Source of the DNA: Candidatus Kapaibacterium sp.
GTDB taxonomy: Bacteria; Bacteroidota; Ignavibacteria; Kapaibacteriales; UBA4661
Assembly: GCA_025455065.1 (NCBI GenBank)
Contig: JALONG010000001.1
Span: 97,942-161,941 of the forward strand
Length of the DNA stretch: 64,000 nt
Direction: 5' to 3'
The position numbers were made by a program, and so were the translations under genes. The notes under the pieces are model-generated. The model was not told the DNA's origin. It worked only from the letters and a program-made list of their open reading frames with translations, and ran no database searches. Positions 41,607 through 51,800 of this stretch are shown here, piece after piece (position 1 is the first letter of the stretch; every line of letters begins with the position of its first letter).

Positions 41607-42314
41607 TCATTTTTTCAGCTTCCCGCTTTGCCTCAGCGACGCAATATGCCCCAAAAACGCTAACGGCACAACAACCGTCGGCAACCACACAAACGGAAAC
41701 GACAAAATCACCGTGTTTGCAGGCTCGTTCATAAACACGCGGAACGGGACGGGCGAAGAAAGCAGCGAGACAACGACAATGTTCAGCAAAATAGTCATTG
41801 AAACCAGATTCCATGTAACAAGCACATTGCGCGAACAACGTTTTTTTACCAATAACCAAGCGATTGGAAGTGCCGTCAAACCAACCAAAATATCGAAATT
41901 GAGACCTTCAAACGTCATCTGCACGGGGATAATGTTAGCGAGAAAAAGTTGCCATAAAATAATTTCCATCACAATCCGAAACGCCTGAAAACCCACTATC
42001 CATGCCGGAGAGAGAGCATCTAGCAATGCACCTGCCCTTGAAGACCGTGCAACAATAATCAACCCAACAACCGTTGGCACAACCAGCAAAACAAGGCGCG
42101 GCGGCTTTGCATCAAATTGCCACAAAAACCCTGTCATTGCTACGCTTGCCGTTGCAAAGAGCCAAAAAATAATGCCAATCGCTGTGTACACGACAATTCG
42201 ACTGCTGCTATTCGTTTTTTTGAGAGCACTGCGCACGGCAGAAAGAAGCAGAACGCACAAAACGGCTGTAAGCGTGATAAATTCAACATTGATGAGTGTT
42301 GGGACGGGGTGCAT
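41607..42314 (-). CDS. multi-span membrane protein of unknown family
   Basis: From the ATG at 42314 the protein has 235 residues with about seven hydrophobic segments: NVEFITLTAVLCVLLLSAV, IVVYTAIGIIFWLFATASVA, LVLLVVPTVVGLIIV, FRIVMEIILWQLFLANIIPV, FDILVGLTALPIAWLLV, LVTWNLVSMTILLNIVVVSL and FVWLPTVVVPLAFLGHIASL. No enzyme motif is visible, though conserved-looking WQL/NIIP and HIASL elements recall Bacteroidota membrane proteins that lie next to Crp/Fnr genes. It is downstream of the Crp/Fnr gene at 42465 and is its probable target. Confidence 0.7.
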   Translation of the reverse strand: MHPVPTLINVEFITLTAVLCVLLLSAVRSALKKTNSSSRIVVYTAIGIIFWLFATASVAMTGFLWQFDAKPPRLVLLVVPTVVGLIIVARSSRAGALLDALSPAWIVGFQAFRIVMEIILWQLFLANIIPVQMTFEGLNFDILVGLTALPIAWLLVKKRCSRNVLVTWNLVSMTILLNIVVVSLLSSPVPFRVFMNEPANTVILSFPFVWLPTVVVPLAFLGHIASLRQSGKLKK

Positions 42315-42415
42315 ATTTTGCTCCAAAAGAGTTGTTATTGAGAAAATAATTGTCCTCCAAATCTACCCTTTTGCCCTGTTAATCCACTTGTCATTTGGCA
42401 AGAAACTTCGATAAA

Positions 42416-42447
42416 GCCGTAGGGCGCTCAAGAAAGCGCACTACGGC
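42416..42447. repeat. REP-like palindrome between Crp/Fnr and membrane protein genes
   Basis: The arms gccgtagggcgct and agcgcactacggc pair with one mismatch around a caagaa loop. It shares the 'gcgct...agcgc' head and 'ctac' flank with the palindrome at 29421-29451. Confidence 0.6.
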
Positions 42448-42464
42448 GGGAATACGGTTTGCAA

Positions 42465-43082
42465 TTATTTCTGCGCAAAGTCCCTTCTGATGCGGCTGAG
42501 AGAGGTATCGGTAATTCCTAAAAATGACGCAATCATCTTTAATGGAACGTGCTGAAAAACATCGGGTTTGCTTTGAAGAAGTGCGGCATAGCGTTCTTCG
42601 GCAGTATTGCGAATCATTGAAACGATGCGGTCTTTGAGGGCGAGATTGTTCATTATCAACATCATACGCCCAAACTCCCGAAACTCCGGCATCCCGTGAA
42701 ACAGGGTTTGAAGAGCATCGTAGGAGATTGCCCACACGACGCAATCCGTTACAGCCTGTATATTTTCCTCCGACGGCTCACGACGAAAAAAGGAAACGAG
42801 GTTATTCACAAAACTGTTTGGCGCGAAAATGTTGATAGTTACGTCGTTTCCGTCAGGGTCGTTCACAAAAGCCCGTAGGTATCCGCTTTCTAAAAAGAAT
42901 GCTTCTTTGCCGATGTTTCCCTCTTGAAGCACGTATTCATGCCGTTTGAGTATGCGTGGCTGAAATTGTGCCGCTATGTCCTGCGCTTTTTCGTGCGGCA
43001 TGGGTATTGTAGAGCGGATGAATGCTACAAGTGAGGTACTTTCTGGTTGTTCGATGCTTATTGGTTGTTTTGTGCTTATCAT
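42465..43082 (-). CDS. Crp/Fnr-family transcriptional regulator
   Basis: From the ATG at 43082 the protein has 205 residues. A cyclic-nucleotide-binding-like domain (EYVLQEGNIGKEAFFLESGY, LRAFVNDPDGNDVTINIFAP) and dimer helix lead to the HTH PLKMIASFLGITDTSLSRIR. The SLSRIR recognition helix is that of the Bacteroidota subgroup also seen at 16864-17469. A longer frame from 43238 adds 52 residues that overlap the promoter region of the divergent CUB gene and is not preferred. Likely target: the membrane protein downstream. Confidence 0.86.
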   Translation of the reverse strand: MISTKQPISIEQPESTSLVAFIRSTIPMPHEKAQDIAAQFQPRILKRHEYVLQEGNIGKEAFFLESGYLRAFVNDPDGNDVTINIFAPNSFVNNLVSFFRREPSEENIQAVTDCVVWAISYDALQTLFHGMPEFREFGRMMLIMNNLALKDRIVSMIRNTAEERYAALLQSKPDVFQHVPLKMIASFLGITDTSLSRIRRDFAQK

Positions 43083-43258
43083 TTGCGTTGAAGAAGAATG
43101 GAAGACATTATCAGCGAATATACGCCATTTTGTGCAGTTGCACCAGACTTGCTTCGTTGCCTTGCGGTTATTGCTATTCAATAAATCCTCATAAAGTTCG
43201 TCCAAAGGTATAGCGGCTTTCGCATCACCACCTTTCACACTTTTTTCATGCTGTGTTT

Positions 43259-46200
43259 ATGCTCAATGTACAACAGCTTTTGAGCAATAATCCTGTTGTT
43301 ACGCGCTGTGCAGCGTATTGTGCTTGTCTCGTTCTTCTGCATTGTACGTTCCTACAAATACTGCAAGCACAGACTTCATGCCCTTTGCAGCGATTTACCG
43401 AGCCTGCGGGCAATATTGCCGACCGCGCTACACGGCAAGCTACCTACGAGCCCAACCTTGATTGTTACTGGCTTTTGCAGCCCACGAATGCTCAAATTAT
43501 CCGCCTCACCTTCACCCAATTTTCTACCGAAATCAACGCCGACGTTCTCACCGTGTACGACGGTGCAGACACGAATGCGCCTATTCGTGCGCGTTTGAGC
43601 GGTCAGGCATTACCGCAACCGATTACCGGCTCAGGAGGCGCGTTGTTGCTACGGTTTCGCACCAATGCTACGGTGCAGGAACGTGGCTGGACGGCTTCCT
43701 ACACCTCCTCGACTTCTCGGCAAACTATCTCAGCAAGCCCGTCAATGCTGACGTTTCAGCCTATTCTTTTTGGTGAAACAAGCACCGCAACGTGCATCAT
43801 TACTGCCCCAGATAATGCTTCACCGCTTATTGTAGCAGCTTCTCGCAGTTTCCAACTCGCTTTGGCGGAACAATCTTCCCGCGTATTTTCTGATAGCCTC
43901 AGAATTTCTCCTGCACAGCTTCAAGCAAGTAATGGACGTATTTCCCTTGCAGTCCGTTTTGTACCAACGGGAACGGGAAATGTCTCAGGAATAATCAATG
44001 CTCTGAATGGCGCACGGGAACTGAATATTCCCCTTTCCGCAACTGCTCTCCCCGCAATTTTTTGGAAACCCGCAAGCGGTCCTTTTAGCGCAAATATTCA
44101 AAGCCTCGCCATTGCTCCCAATCAAACTATTTTCGCGGGAACGCTGACGGGCGTGTACAGGTCGAGTGCTTCAGGAGCCGCTTGGTTACAGGCTTCCAGT
44201 GGTTTGGATGCGAATAGTTCGCTTGTGATTCGTGCGCTGACGGCGATTGATAATGCCACATTTGCCGGCACAGAAGAAGGACTTTTTCGCTCACAAGACA
44301 ACGGCAGAACGTGGCGGAAAACCTCTTCACCATTTGCATCTGCCAATATCTCCAGCTTGTCGTCCACAAACAACACTGTTTATGCCTGTGCAAACGGCAC
44401 ATTATGGCTTTCACGCACAAGCGGCGAAACGTGGGAACGCTTGGAAAGTCCCGTTTTTTCAGGTCTCAACCTTTCTACTGTGTACGCGGAGCAGTTTTCA
44501 TCGGCTCCGCAAAACGCTACCTCCCCGATTCTCCTTGTTGGCGCAAGCGATGTCACCACAAAAACGAGCGTCATTCTCAGTTCGGAGGACAATGGCAACT
44601 CTTGGCAGCGTGAACAAGCCTTTGTCGCAGATACGACGCGAATTTTGGGCTTCACCGTATTACGCGACAGAAATCAAGGCGTAACGATGTTTACCGCAAC
44701 AGCAGGACGCGGAATTTTTCGCAAACGCGCACCCATGCTTGCGTGGGAGCAGGTGCAAAAAACGCAATCGGCGAACGAACTCGTCCGCGACACGGTGTAT
44801 CAAATCATTACGAACCGAAACTCCATTTTCGCCTCCACCTTTGACGGTGTCTATGGTTCAGACGATGCAGGGCAAACCTGGCGCAGGCTTGTTCGCGGCT
44901 TAACGGAGCAAACCGTACAATCCCTCGTTGCAAACGAAGCAGAACTTTTTGCAGGGACAACCGCAGGAGTGTTTCGCTCTACCAATAAGGGCGAATCTTG
45001 GCAGCCCGTCAGTACAGGTTTGACCGGTGCTGTTGTAACGGCAATCAAGGAAATACGTGGCTTTTTGCTGGCAGGTACACTCGGAAGCGGCGTGTACAGG
45101 TCGGCAGATAACGGCGTTACATGGCAACTCGCCAATAGCGGACTTTCAGCACGGTCAATATTCAATCTTGTCAGCCGTTCAGGTATTGTGTATGGAACAT
45201 CGTTTGACGGCTTTAACCCCGGAAATGGCATCACACCTGGTGTTTACCGCTCTGCCGATAACGGCGTAACATGGTCGAATGTGTTACAGGACAGCGTTGG
45301 TCTTCGGAATGACCGCAATCCGTTTTTTGGACTGATTAACACTGAACGAGCCTTGTATGCGGGTGCCGGAGGCGGACACGTGTGGCAATCTCAAAACGGC
45401 TTTACATGGCGTTTGCTGAGGATTCCACAGGCTACCACGGCTGTTGTCGCCATTACCGAAGGTTTGGGAACAAGTATTTTTGCGGTTACGGATACTAATG
45501 GTACATTTCGCTCTGACGATGATGGCGCGACATGGATACCGATGAATTTGCCCGGTTCTAATCCCGCTTCAAAAAAAGCATACAGTATTTTTGCCAATAA
45601 CGGTGCGGTATTTATCGGTACATTCGGCGGACTCTTTCGCAGCCGCAATAATGGTGCAAGTTGGGAACTTCTTGCCTTCCCTGCCCGTGCTGACAAGCCT
45701 ACTTCTATGCAAAGCGTAGATGGTGTGCTGTATGTGGCAACAGACGGCAACGGCGTTTGGCGCACGGTGGACAACGGCGAGACGTGGCAAGCCGTCAATG
45801 ACGGGATTGTCGGCAATGAAGCACAAGTGTATTCGCTGTTTTCGTCGAATGGCACAGACCTCTATGCAGGATTGCGTGGCGGTGCGGTAATTTCAACCTC
45901 GCTTCAACTCCCTTCCGATGCGCCCCGCGCGATACTCTCCATTCCCGACACCTTGCAAGCACGAATCGGTGATACCGTCGAAGTGCCGATTATCCTTCGC
46001 TCTCTCGGCGGCACCTTAAACGGAAACAAGACTGTAAGCGGCTTTCTGCGGTTTAATGCCTCAATGCTTATGCCGCTCACGGAGCAAGAACGCCAGTTTT
46101 CACCCGTTGTCAACGGCGAACGGCAAGTACCCGTGCGCTTTTTGCTCACAAACTCCCCCGGGCAAGCACTCGCAAACATCCGTTTTCGGGTTGTTTTAGG

Positions 46201-46603
46201 GAGTAATGCCGCTACGCCACTTATGCTCACGAACCTCCAAACTACGCCAAGTGACGCGATTGTCGTCATGCCCGAAAGTGGCGTATTTACGGCTCGCGGC
46301 TTGTTTACCGGCAACGGAACACGGCTCTTTCGCTCGCAAGGCGCACCAAACATTATCGCACTTAGTCCCAATCCCGCACCAAAAGAGGCTTCTGTCGTTT
46401 ATGAACTTTCAGAACAAGCAGAAATCACGCTTTCGCTGACGAATATTTTTGGTCAAACCGTCAAACACATTTTGACCGAAAACCAAGCGGAAGGGCGTTA
46501 TGAAACCCACTTCTCGCTTGATGATGTTCCGGCAGGCACGTATTTTCTTGTCTGTTCTTCGCCGTACAACCGCAGTGTTCGCGCCATTTCTGTTATTCGC
46601 TAA
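43259..46603 (+). CDS. secreted CUB and Asp-box (sortilin/Ycf48-like) protein with T9SS sorting domain
   Basis: The 1,114-residue protein has a signal peptide (about 15-40). A CUB domain follows (about 42-150; LDCYWLLQPTNAQIIRLTFT, DVLTVYDGADTN). An Ig-like segment comes next, then a long stretch (about 270-890) of Asp-box/BNR repeats with the pattern S-x-D-x-G-x-T-W. Examples are RSQDNGRTWRK, SEDNGNSWQRE, SDDAGQTWRRL and SADNGVTWQLA, with F-A-G-T or L-A-G-T between the blades, forming beta propellers. A cohesin-like segment and a T9SS type A domain (IIALSPNPAPKEASVVYELS to RSVRAISVIR) end it. It is probably exported by T9SS and surface-bound. Ligand unknown. Confidence 0.85.
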   Translation: MLNVQQLLSNNPVVTRCAAYCACLVLLHCTFLQILQAQTSCPLQRFTEPAGNIADRATRQATYEPNLDCYWLLQPTNAQIIRLTFTQFSTEINADVLTVYDGADTNAPIRARLSGQALPQPITGSGGALLLRFRTNATVQERGWTASYTSSTSRQTISASPSMLTFQPILFGETSTATCIITAPDNASPLIVAASRSFQLALAEQSSRVFSDSLRISPAQLQASNGRISLAVRFVPTGTGNVSGIINALNGARELNIPLSATALPAIFWKPASGPFSANIQSLAIAPNQTIFAGTLTGVYRSSASGAAWLQASSGLDANSSLVIRALTAIDNATFAGTEEGLFRSQDNGRTWRKTSSPFASANISSLSSTNNTVYACANGTLWLSRTSGETWERLESPVFSGLNLSTVYAEQFSSAPQNATSPILLVGASDVTTKTSVILSSEDNGNSWQREQAFVADTTRILGFTVLRDRNQGVTMFTATAGRGIFRKRAPMLAWEQVQKTQSANELVRDTVYQIITNRNSIFASTFDGVYGSDDAGQTWRRLVRGLTEQTVQSLVANEAELFAGTTAGVFRSTNKGESWQPVSTGLTGAVVTAIKEIRGFLLAGTLGSGVYRSADNGVTWQLANSGLSARSIFNLVSRSGIVYGTSFDGFNPGNGITPGVYRSADNGVTWSNVLQDSVGLRNDRNPFFGLINTERALYAGAGGGHVWQSQNGFTWRLLRIPQATTAVVAITEGLGTSIFAVTDTNGTFRSDDDGATWIPMNLPGSNPASKKAYSIFANNGAVFIGTFGGLFRSRNNGASWELLAFPARADKPTSMQSVDGVLYVATDGNGVWRTVDNGETWQAVNDGIVGNEAQVYSLFSSNGTDLYAGLRGGAVISTSLQLPSDAPRAILSIPDTLQARIGDTVEVPIILRSLGGTLNGNKTVSGFLRFNASMLMPLTEQERQFSPVVNGERQVPVRFLLTNSPGQALANIRFRVVLGSNAATPLMLTNLQTTPSDAIVVMPESGVFTARGLFTGNGTRLFRSQGAPNIIALSPNPAPKEASVVYELSEQAEITLSLTNIFGQTVKHILTENQAEGRYETHFSLDDVPAGTYFLVCSSPYNRSVRAISVIR

Positions 46604-46633
46604 CTTTTTTCTACGCTCAATTTCTGCCACATT

Positions 46634-48703
46634 ATGCGCACGTTCATTCTCATTATTGTCATACTTTTTACTCCCTTTTGTAGCACCAACGCTCAGGAAT
46701 CATCAGCCCTGCAAGGCGGTATTCGCTACGGAGTAAGCGGAAATGTTGGCGTGAATCTCCACAATGTTCGTTTTCTTTCGCTGCCTGGCGGTATTCGGGA
46801 AACGATTGACAATGGTGTGGCAAACCTTGATTACAGCTACGTTTCCGGCACCGGTTTGCACTTTCACGGCGGAGTTTTTGCAGAATTTCCCTTGCTTTCG
46901 TGGTTGAATCTGGGCGTTCATTTGAATTTCTACGACAAAAGCGGATTGCTGGAATCTGCAATCATCAGAACTCCCGCAGGACGCGCCGACGGCACGGAAA
47001 CACTCTTGCGGTCTTCACGAAAAATGGATGTTACATTGCAAAACGTCGGACCTGAAGTTATTTTTGGAATAACGCCAATCCAGGGATTCAATATCTATGC
47101 GGGTTTTCGGGGTGATATTGCATTTCAAAAAGCGTATTTCCAACGCGAAGAAATGACCGATGAAACCGATGGTACTTTTGAAAACGGCTTACGTGTTCGG
47201 AACGAGGTGCGCGGCGAACTGCCCGAAGTGCGCAATCTGGGCATCGCCAACTTCAATGCGGCTTTGACGGGTGGTTTCGGTCTGGAATTTGCCTTTGGTA
47301 ATAATCGTGCGCTATCCTTGGAACTGCGGGTTTTAGGAGATTTCGGCGCGTTTCATGTGATGCAACGCATGGACAGACCCGATGAATGGTGGCGCGTGAA
47401 CAGCCTGAAAGCGGGGCTGGCTCTGCGGTATTACCCCGAGCGCGAAAAGGACTTGAGCGAGATAGAATCACGGTTGCAGAGGATTCAGGCACTCGAAAAA
47501 GCCGTTGTTTCGGAGCGCACAAAAATTCAAGAAGAACTCAAAGAGCTGAAACAAAGCGGTCTTTCGGCAAATATCACGCGCATTGTCGGCAAAACCTTCT
47601 CCGGAAAAACCGTGGAGAACCCGCGTATTACCTTGGAGAAAGCCCAACTTATACGCATTGTCGAGTGGCAGCCCGCGCTTATATTTCCTGATAATTCCGG
47701 CATTATTCCCGCACGGTACAAACGGCTTCAAGCCCAAGAAACAAGCCGCTTTTCGGAAGAACAACTCACACGGCAACCGCCCAATGCTGTTTCCGCCCAA
47801 ACGCTCAATATTCTTGGCAAACGCCTTGCAGAGTCAAGTTCTGCCAGCATTTCCCTTGTGTACTTTACCACGCAAGGTAATTCCCCAACAAACGATATTT
47901 CAGTACTTTCTTCCAGCCGTATTAGCGCTGTACGCGAGTATTTACGCGCTGTTTGGGCTGTTGCACCCGAGCGTGTCCAAGGCAAAGAAGAGCGAGTATC
48001 AACCAGAAATTATTCCCCCGAAGCCTTGCAGAAACTTGTTTCTACGGTGCAATTTCGAGCCTACGACGACGGCAGCAAACGTATTTTTCGCCCCTTACAA
48101 AGCGAATCCGTCGGAATCATCGCGGATATTTCCTCGCTCACAATGAGTCTGGACATCCGCTCCGGTCAGGGTTTGAAAGAATGGACAATGGAATTGACGC
48201 AATTTGAAGACCGCGAAATTCGGACGCTTGGTTTGTTCAAAGGTAGCAAGGATTTTCCTCGTGAAATTCAGTGGGACATCAGGGAAGAAAATGGCTCTCT
48301 ACCTAGCGTTGGCAATCCCGTCACTATCAAATTGGAAGCGACCGATATGGCAAATCGGTCTATTGATGCCGTACCTGTGGAAATCAGTGTTGATGCTCCT
48401 CCTACGGCACAACGTTCACCTCGTTATCGTTTGGAAAAACGCACCCTCGCGGTAGAAGATACTCCCGAATCGGCACTGGTTCTTGAACGTTCCAAACTTC
48501 TCCCCGATGCTCAAGTGCGCATTATTTCACCCTCAGAGCGTTTGGCACCCCGCGTGCAATCACAAGTAGCAGCCGCTCTCGGCATTTCTCCCAACAACAT
48601 TACTGTCCTTCTCGCAGAGCCTTCCCAAGCAGCGCTTGGCGATGAACGTGCAAGCCAACCACAAGCGGTTTCGGTGGAAATTCTGGAAAAAATCAAGGAT
48701 TAA
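46634..48703 (+). CDS. outer-membrane barrel protein with coiled coil and periplasmic C-terminal domain
   Basis: The 689-residue protein has a signal peptide (LIIVILFTPFCSTNAQ). A beta-barrel-like N-terminal region follows (about 25-270; FLSLPGGIRETIDNGVANLD, FNIYAGFRGDIAFQ, SLKAGLALRYYPE), then a coiled coil (about 275-320). The long C-terminal part has OmpA-like-sounding segments (ASISLVYFTTQGNSPTNDIS, SSSRISAVREYLRAVW) but no clean peptidoglycan-binding motif. Such proteins occur in Chlorobi/Ignavibacteria next to T9SS substrates and may be surface-assembly components. No T9SS domain is present. It is 30 bases after the CUB gene and probably cotranscribed. Confidence 0.65.
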   Translation: MRTFILIIVILFTPFCSTNAQESSALQGGIRYGVSGNVGVNLHNVRFLSLPGGIRETIDNGVANLDYSYVSGTGLHFHGGVFAEFPLLSWLNLGVHLNFYDKSGLLESAIIRTPAGRADGTETLLRSSRKMDVTLQNVGPEVIFGITPIQGFNIYAGFRGDIAFQKAYFQREEMTDETDGTFENGLRVRNEVRGELPEVRNLGIANFNAALTGGFGLEFAFGNNRALSLELRVLGDFGAFHVMQRMDRPDEWWRVNSLKAGLALRYYPEREKDLSEIESRLQRIQALEKAVVSERTKIQEELKELKQSGLSANITRIVGKTFSGKTVENPRITLEKAQLIRIVEWQPALIFPDNSGIIPARYKRLQAQETSRFSEEQLTRQPPNAVSAQTLNILGKRLAESSSASISLVYFTTQGNSPTNDISVLSSSRISAVREYLRAVWAVAPERVQGKEERVSTRNYSPEALQKLVSTVQFRAYDDGSKRIFRPLQSESVGIIADISSLTMSLDIRSGQGLKEWTMELTQFEDREIRTLGLFKGSKDFPREIQWDIREENGSLPSVGNPVTIKLEATDMANRSIDAVPVEISVDAPPTAQRSPRYRLEKRTLAVEDTPESALVLERSKLLPDAQVRIISPSERLAPRVQSQVAAALGISPNNITVLLAEPSQAALGDERASQPQAVSVEILEKIKD

Positions 48704-48725
48704 CCGTAAAAAAATCGTTAGCGTG

Positions 48726-48755
48726 AGGGTCTCGCTATGGCGCTGAGACCCTTTC
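48726..48755. terminator. terminator-like hairpin after the barrel gene
   Basis: The arms agggtctc (48726-48733) and gagaccct (48745-48752) pair perfectly around an eleven-base loop and are followed by ttt. A second small hairpin (gagcg caa cgctc) lies about 50 bases on, before the end of the convergent giant gene. Confidence 0.65.
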
Positions 48756-48880
48756 AAAACACGAAGCGAGAGTCTGCCTCGAACGCAACACTCAGAGAGC
48801 GCAACGCTCGGAGAAGGCAAACCCTCGCAGGATAACCGGAGTGACGACGAGACATCATTCGTTCCTTCCACTTTACTACG

Positions 48881-51800
48881 TTACCGCACCACATTCAGCA
48901 GCGCAGAATCATTATCTCGCGGCGTTTTGAGAACGACACGGTATGCGCCGGAAGCAAGGTTGCCAAGTTGTATTGTTACGCTATGCTCTCCACGAGCCTT
49001 GTTTCCAAGCGCTATGCGGCGGACTTCTTCTCCATTCACACTCACCAAAACCGCTTCAACAGTGCTTTCTTGCTGCATTGTGAAATCAATCGTTACTTCC
49101 TCATTCCGTGCGGGATTTGGCTGAAGCGATGCAATAACGACATTTTTCGGCAGATTGTTTCCAGTGTTGCCAATCAAGCGTTTTCCACCTGCGGCGGAAG
49201 TTCGCACGGCAAAACGTCCATCCTGTGGCTCTTCCACAACCACACCACGTTCCCATTCTTGGCGCTCTACGCCTTGTTTGCCCCATTCTATGCCGACGAT
49301 ACGCAGCGCCGTTGTGTCAATATCGCCCGCCACAGCACGTGTGTCGAATACACCAATCACACGACCGCTTTGGCGCTCATTCCACAAGGTAGAAAATTCC
49401 ACTTCCTGTGTTCGGGCGTTCTCACGTGAACGCTGCAACCGTGCGCCGCCTGTGAGCGACAGTACATTGCGATCAAAGGCGACACGCACACGCACTTCCG
49501 GCAATGCCGCTTCCGAAATTGCTTTGGTATCACCTTCCGCGATAAATATTTCCAACGGCACAGCCGTCCCAGGCGCTACACCACTCACTTTCGGGCGAAC
49601 ACTCAAGACCACAAACGGATTGTCGGGATTAACCAAACGGACTTGTGCCGTTAATCGTGAAAATGTCGAATCGGCAAGCCCCCCAGCCGTCCAACGCGCT
49701 TCAATTCTTGCAAGAGCATTGATTTCTCGCACAGAGCGGCAACGAACCGTCGTAAAAAGTGTGTCTCCGGCAAACAACGTATCCCTCAAAAGCGCGTCAA
49801 TACTGAACAGTGAAGCCGATTCCCGCGCTACATCACTCGTACCTTCCAAAGCAATACGCAAACTCCGTAGCACCAGAGGCTCGGTGCTGACATTGATAAT
49901 CCGCACCGCTTTCAGCGCTGTGCGACCAACACGCACCGCCTCAAAATCAAGCTCATCCACACGCAACGCACTACCGCGCCCGCGCAAGACATTCTGAAAC
50001 GCCACTTGGCGGCTTTGCTGCTGCGCGTCTTTGTACCAGACGCGGACGTTTGCTGTGACTTCTCCGGCGGTAAGCGGCGTAAAACGGGCGCTGACGGGCA
50101 GTTCTTGGTTTGGCTGAAGTGTTGCGTTCAGCGTATTGCTCAAAATGCGGAAGGCGGCAGTATTTTCTGCCCTCGCCGAATCCAGCGTGACTGCGCCCAT
50201 GCCGACATTCACCAACGCGCCGTCGCCCTCAATCCCGCTTCCCACAAGCCCTCTGCCGACATCAATCGTGCTGAAGCCAATATCCACGCCAAGCGGCACA
50301 ACGCGGAACGCGCTCACAGCCGAGTTTTCGCCCTCGCTGCCCACCGCCAAACCGCGTACACGCCAGAAATACTGCCATCCACGCTCCAATGCGGCATCGG
50401 TCATACTCATTCGGTATGCAGGCTGCGCAGCGCTTGAAACCACGCGCCGTAGCACCACATCACGCATCGCGGCATCACGCGCAATAACGATTTCGTACTG
50501 TTCCGCGCCCTCAACACTTGACCACAAAAAGCGGGGACGCACGGCAATATTCTCTCCGTTCACGGGTGGAAACGTTAGTGTTGGTGCGGCAATGATAGAA
50601 TTTGCACCCGTTACCGCAACCATGAGTGACCGAGTAACACCAGTCAAATTTGGAAAACGGCTGTTCGTCGCACGGCAGATGTACGTGCCGCTTTGGAAGA
50701 CCTGCATACGCTGGAACGTAAGATTGTGCGCCGTTGCTCCGGGAATTGCCACACCATTACGCAACCATTGATACACTGTTCCCGTGCCGCCAATGCCGGA
50801 GGCAAGCGTAAATCGGCTTCCGGCGCGAACAATCGTGTCTCCGCCACGCCCAAGGCTGTCTTGCTGTGCAAAGGTAAATACCCGCGCACCAATACCATTT
50901 TCAAGACTGCCAAATTCCAAACGATTAGAATCCACACGAATAGTGTCTATGCGGCTTGGAGCGACAGGTAACTGCTCGAATTGATTTCCTTCCGCCCTCA
51001 GCACACGCAAACGCCCGGCACGGCTCAGTTCTTGCGGTAAAGCGCCCGAAAAGCGGTTGTTTTGCAACCACAGCGTGATTAAGCGATTCCCATTCATGGC
51101 AGGAATTACGCCATCGAAGCGGTTATCACTCAAAAGCAAGGTTTCAAGCGATTCCCAATGTACGATGCTTGCAGGAAGCCTTCCTGTGAGGCGGTTGCGA
51201 CTGAGATTCAAATGCTGAAGATTCCTGATTCCGCCCCATTCTGCGGGAATTGTTCCCGTTAGCTCATTGCCGCTTGCATCGAAAAAGACCAGTGTAGAAG
51301 CGCTTTGTAATAGAGCCGTTTTTTGGTTGCCCGTAAGCGGCTGTGCGCCTTCGGGAGTGCCAAATTCCGGCGGAAGCCCACCACTCAAGCGATTATTGCT
51401 CACGTTGAACGCCGCCAAATTGGGCATTGCGCCAAATTCTTTCGGGATTCTGCCTCGAAAACGGTTGTTCGACAAATCCAAATCCTGAAGATTCGTTAAA
51501 CCCGTCAAACACACAGGAATTTCGCCCTCCAAGCGGTTTCCGCGAAGGTTCAGCAAGCGCAGATTCGGATAGACACACAGTATGCCCGGCAGAAGTTCGC
51601 CCGTCAGCGTATTCCCGCTTAAATTCAGGCTTTCCAGACGGGTAAGCCGCGCCAGCGAGGGAGGAATTGCCCCTGTTAAACCACTATTCGATAAATTCAA
51701 ATTTCTGAGCGCGGTTAAGGTCGCAATGCGGTCAATAAACGCCGCAAGATTTGTGTTGAACTGCGCTCCGGGGCGAGTTTCCAAGCTGGCTACACGATTT

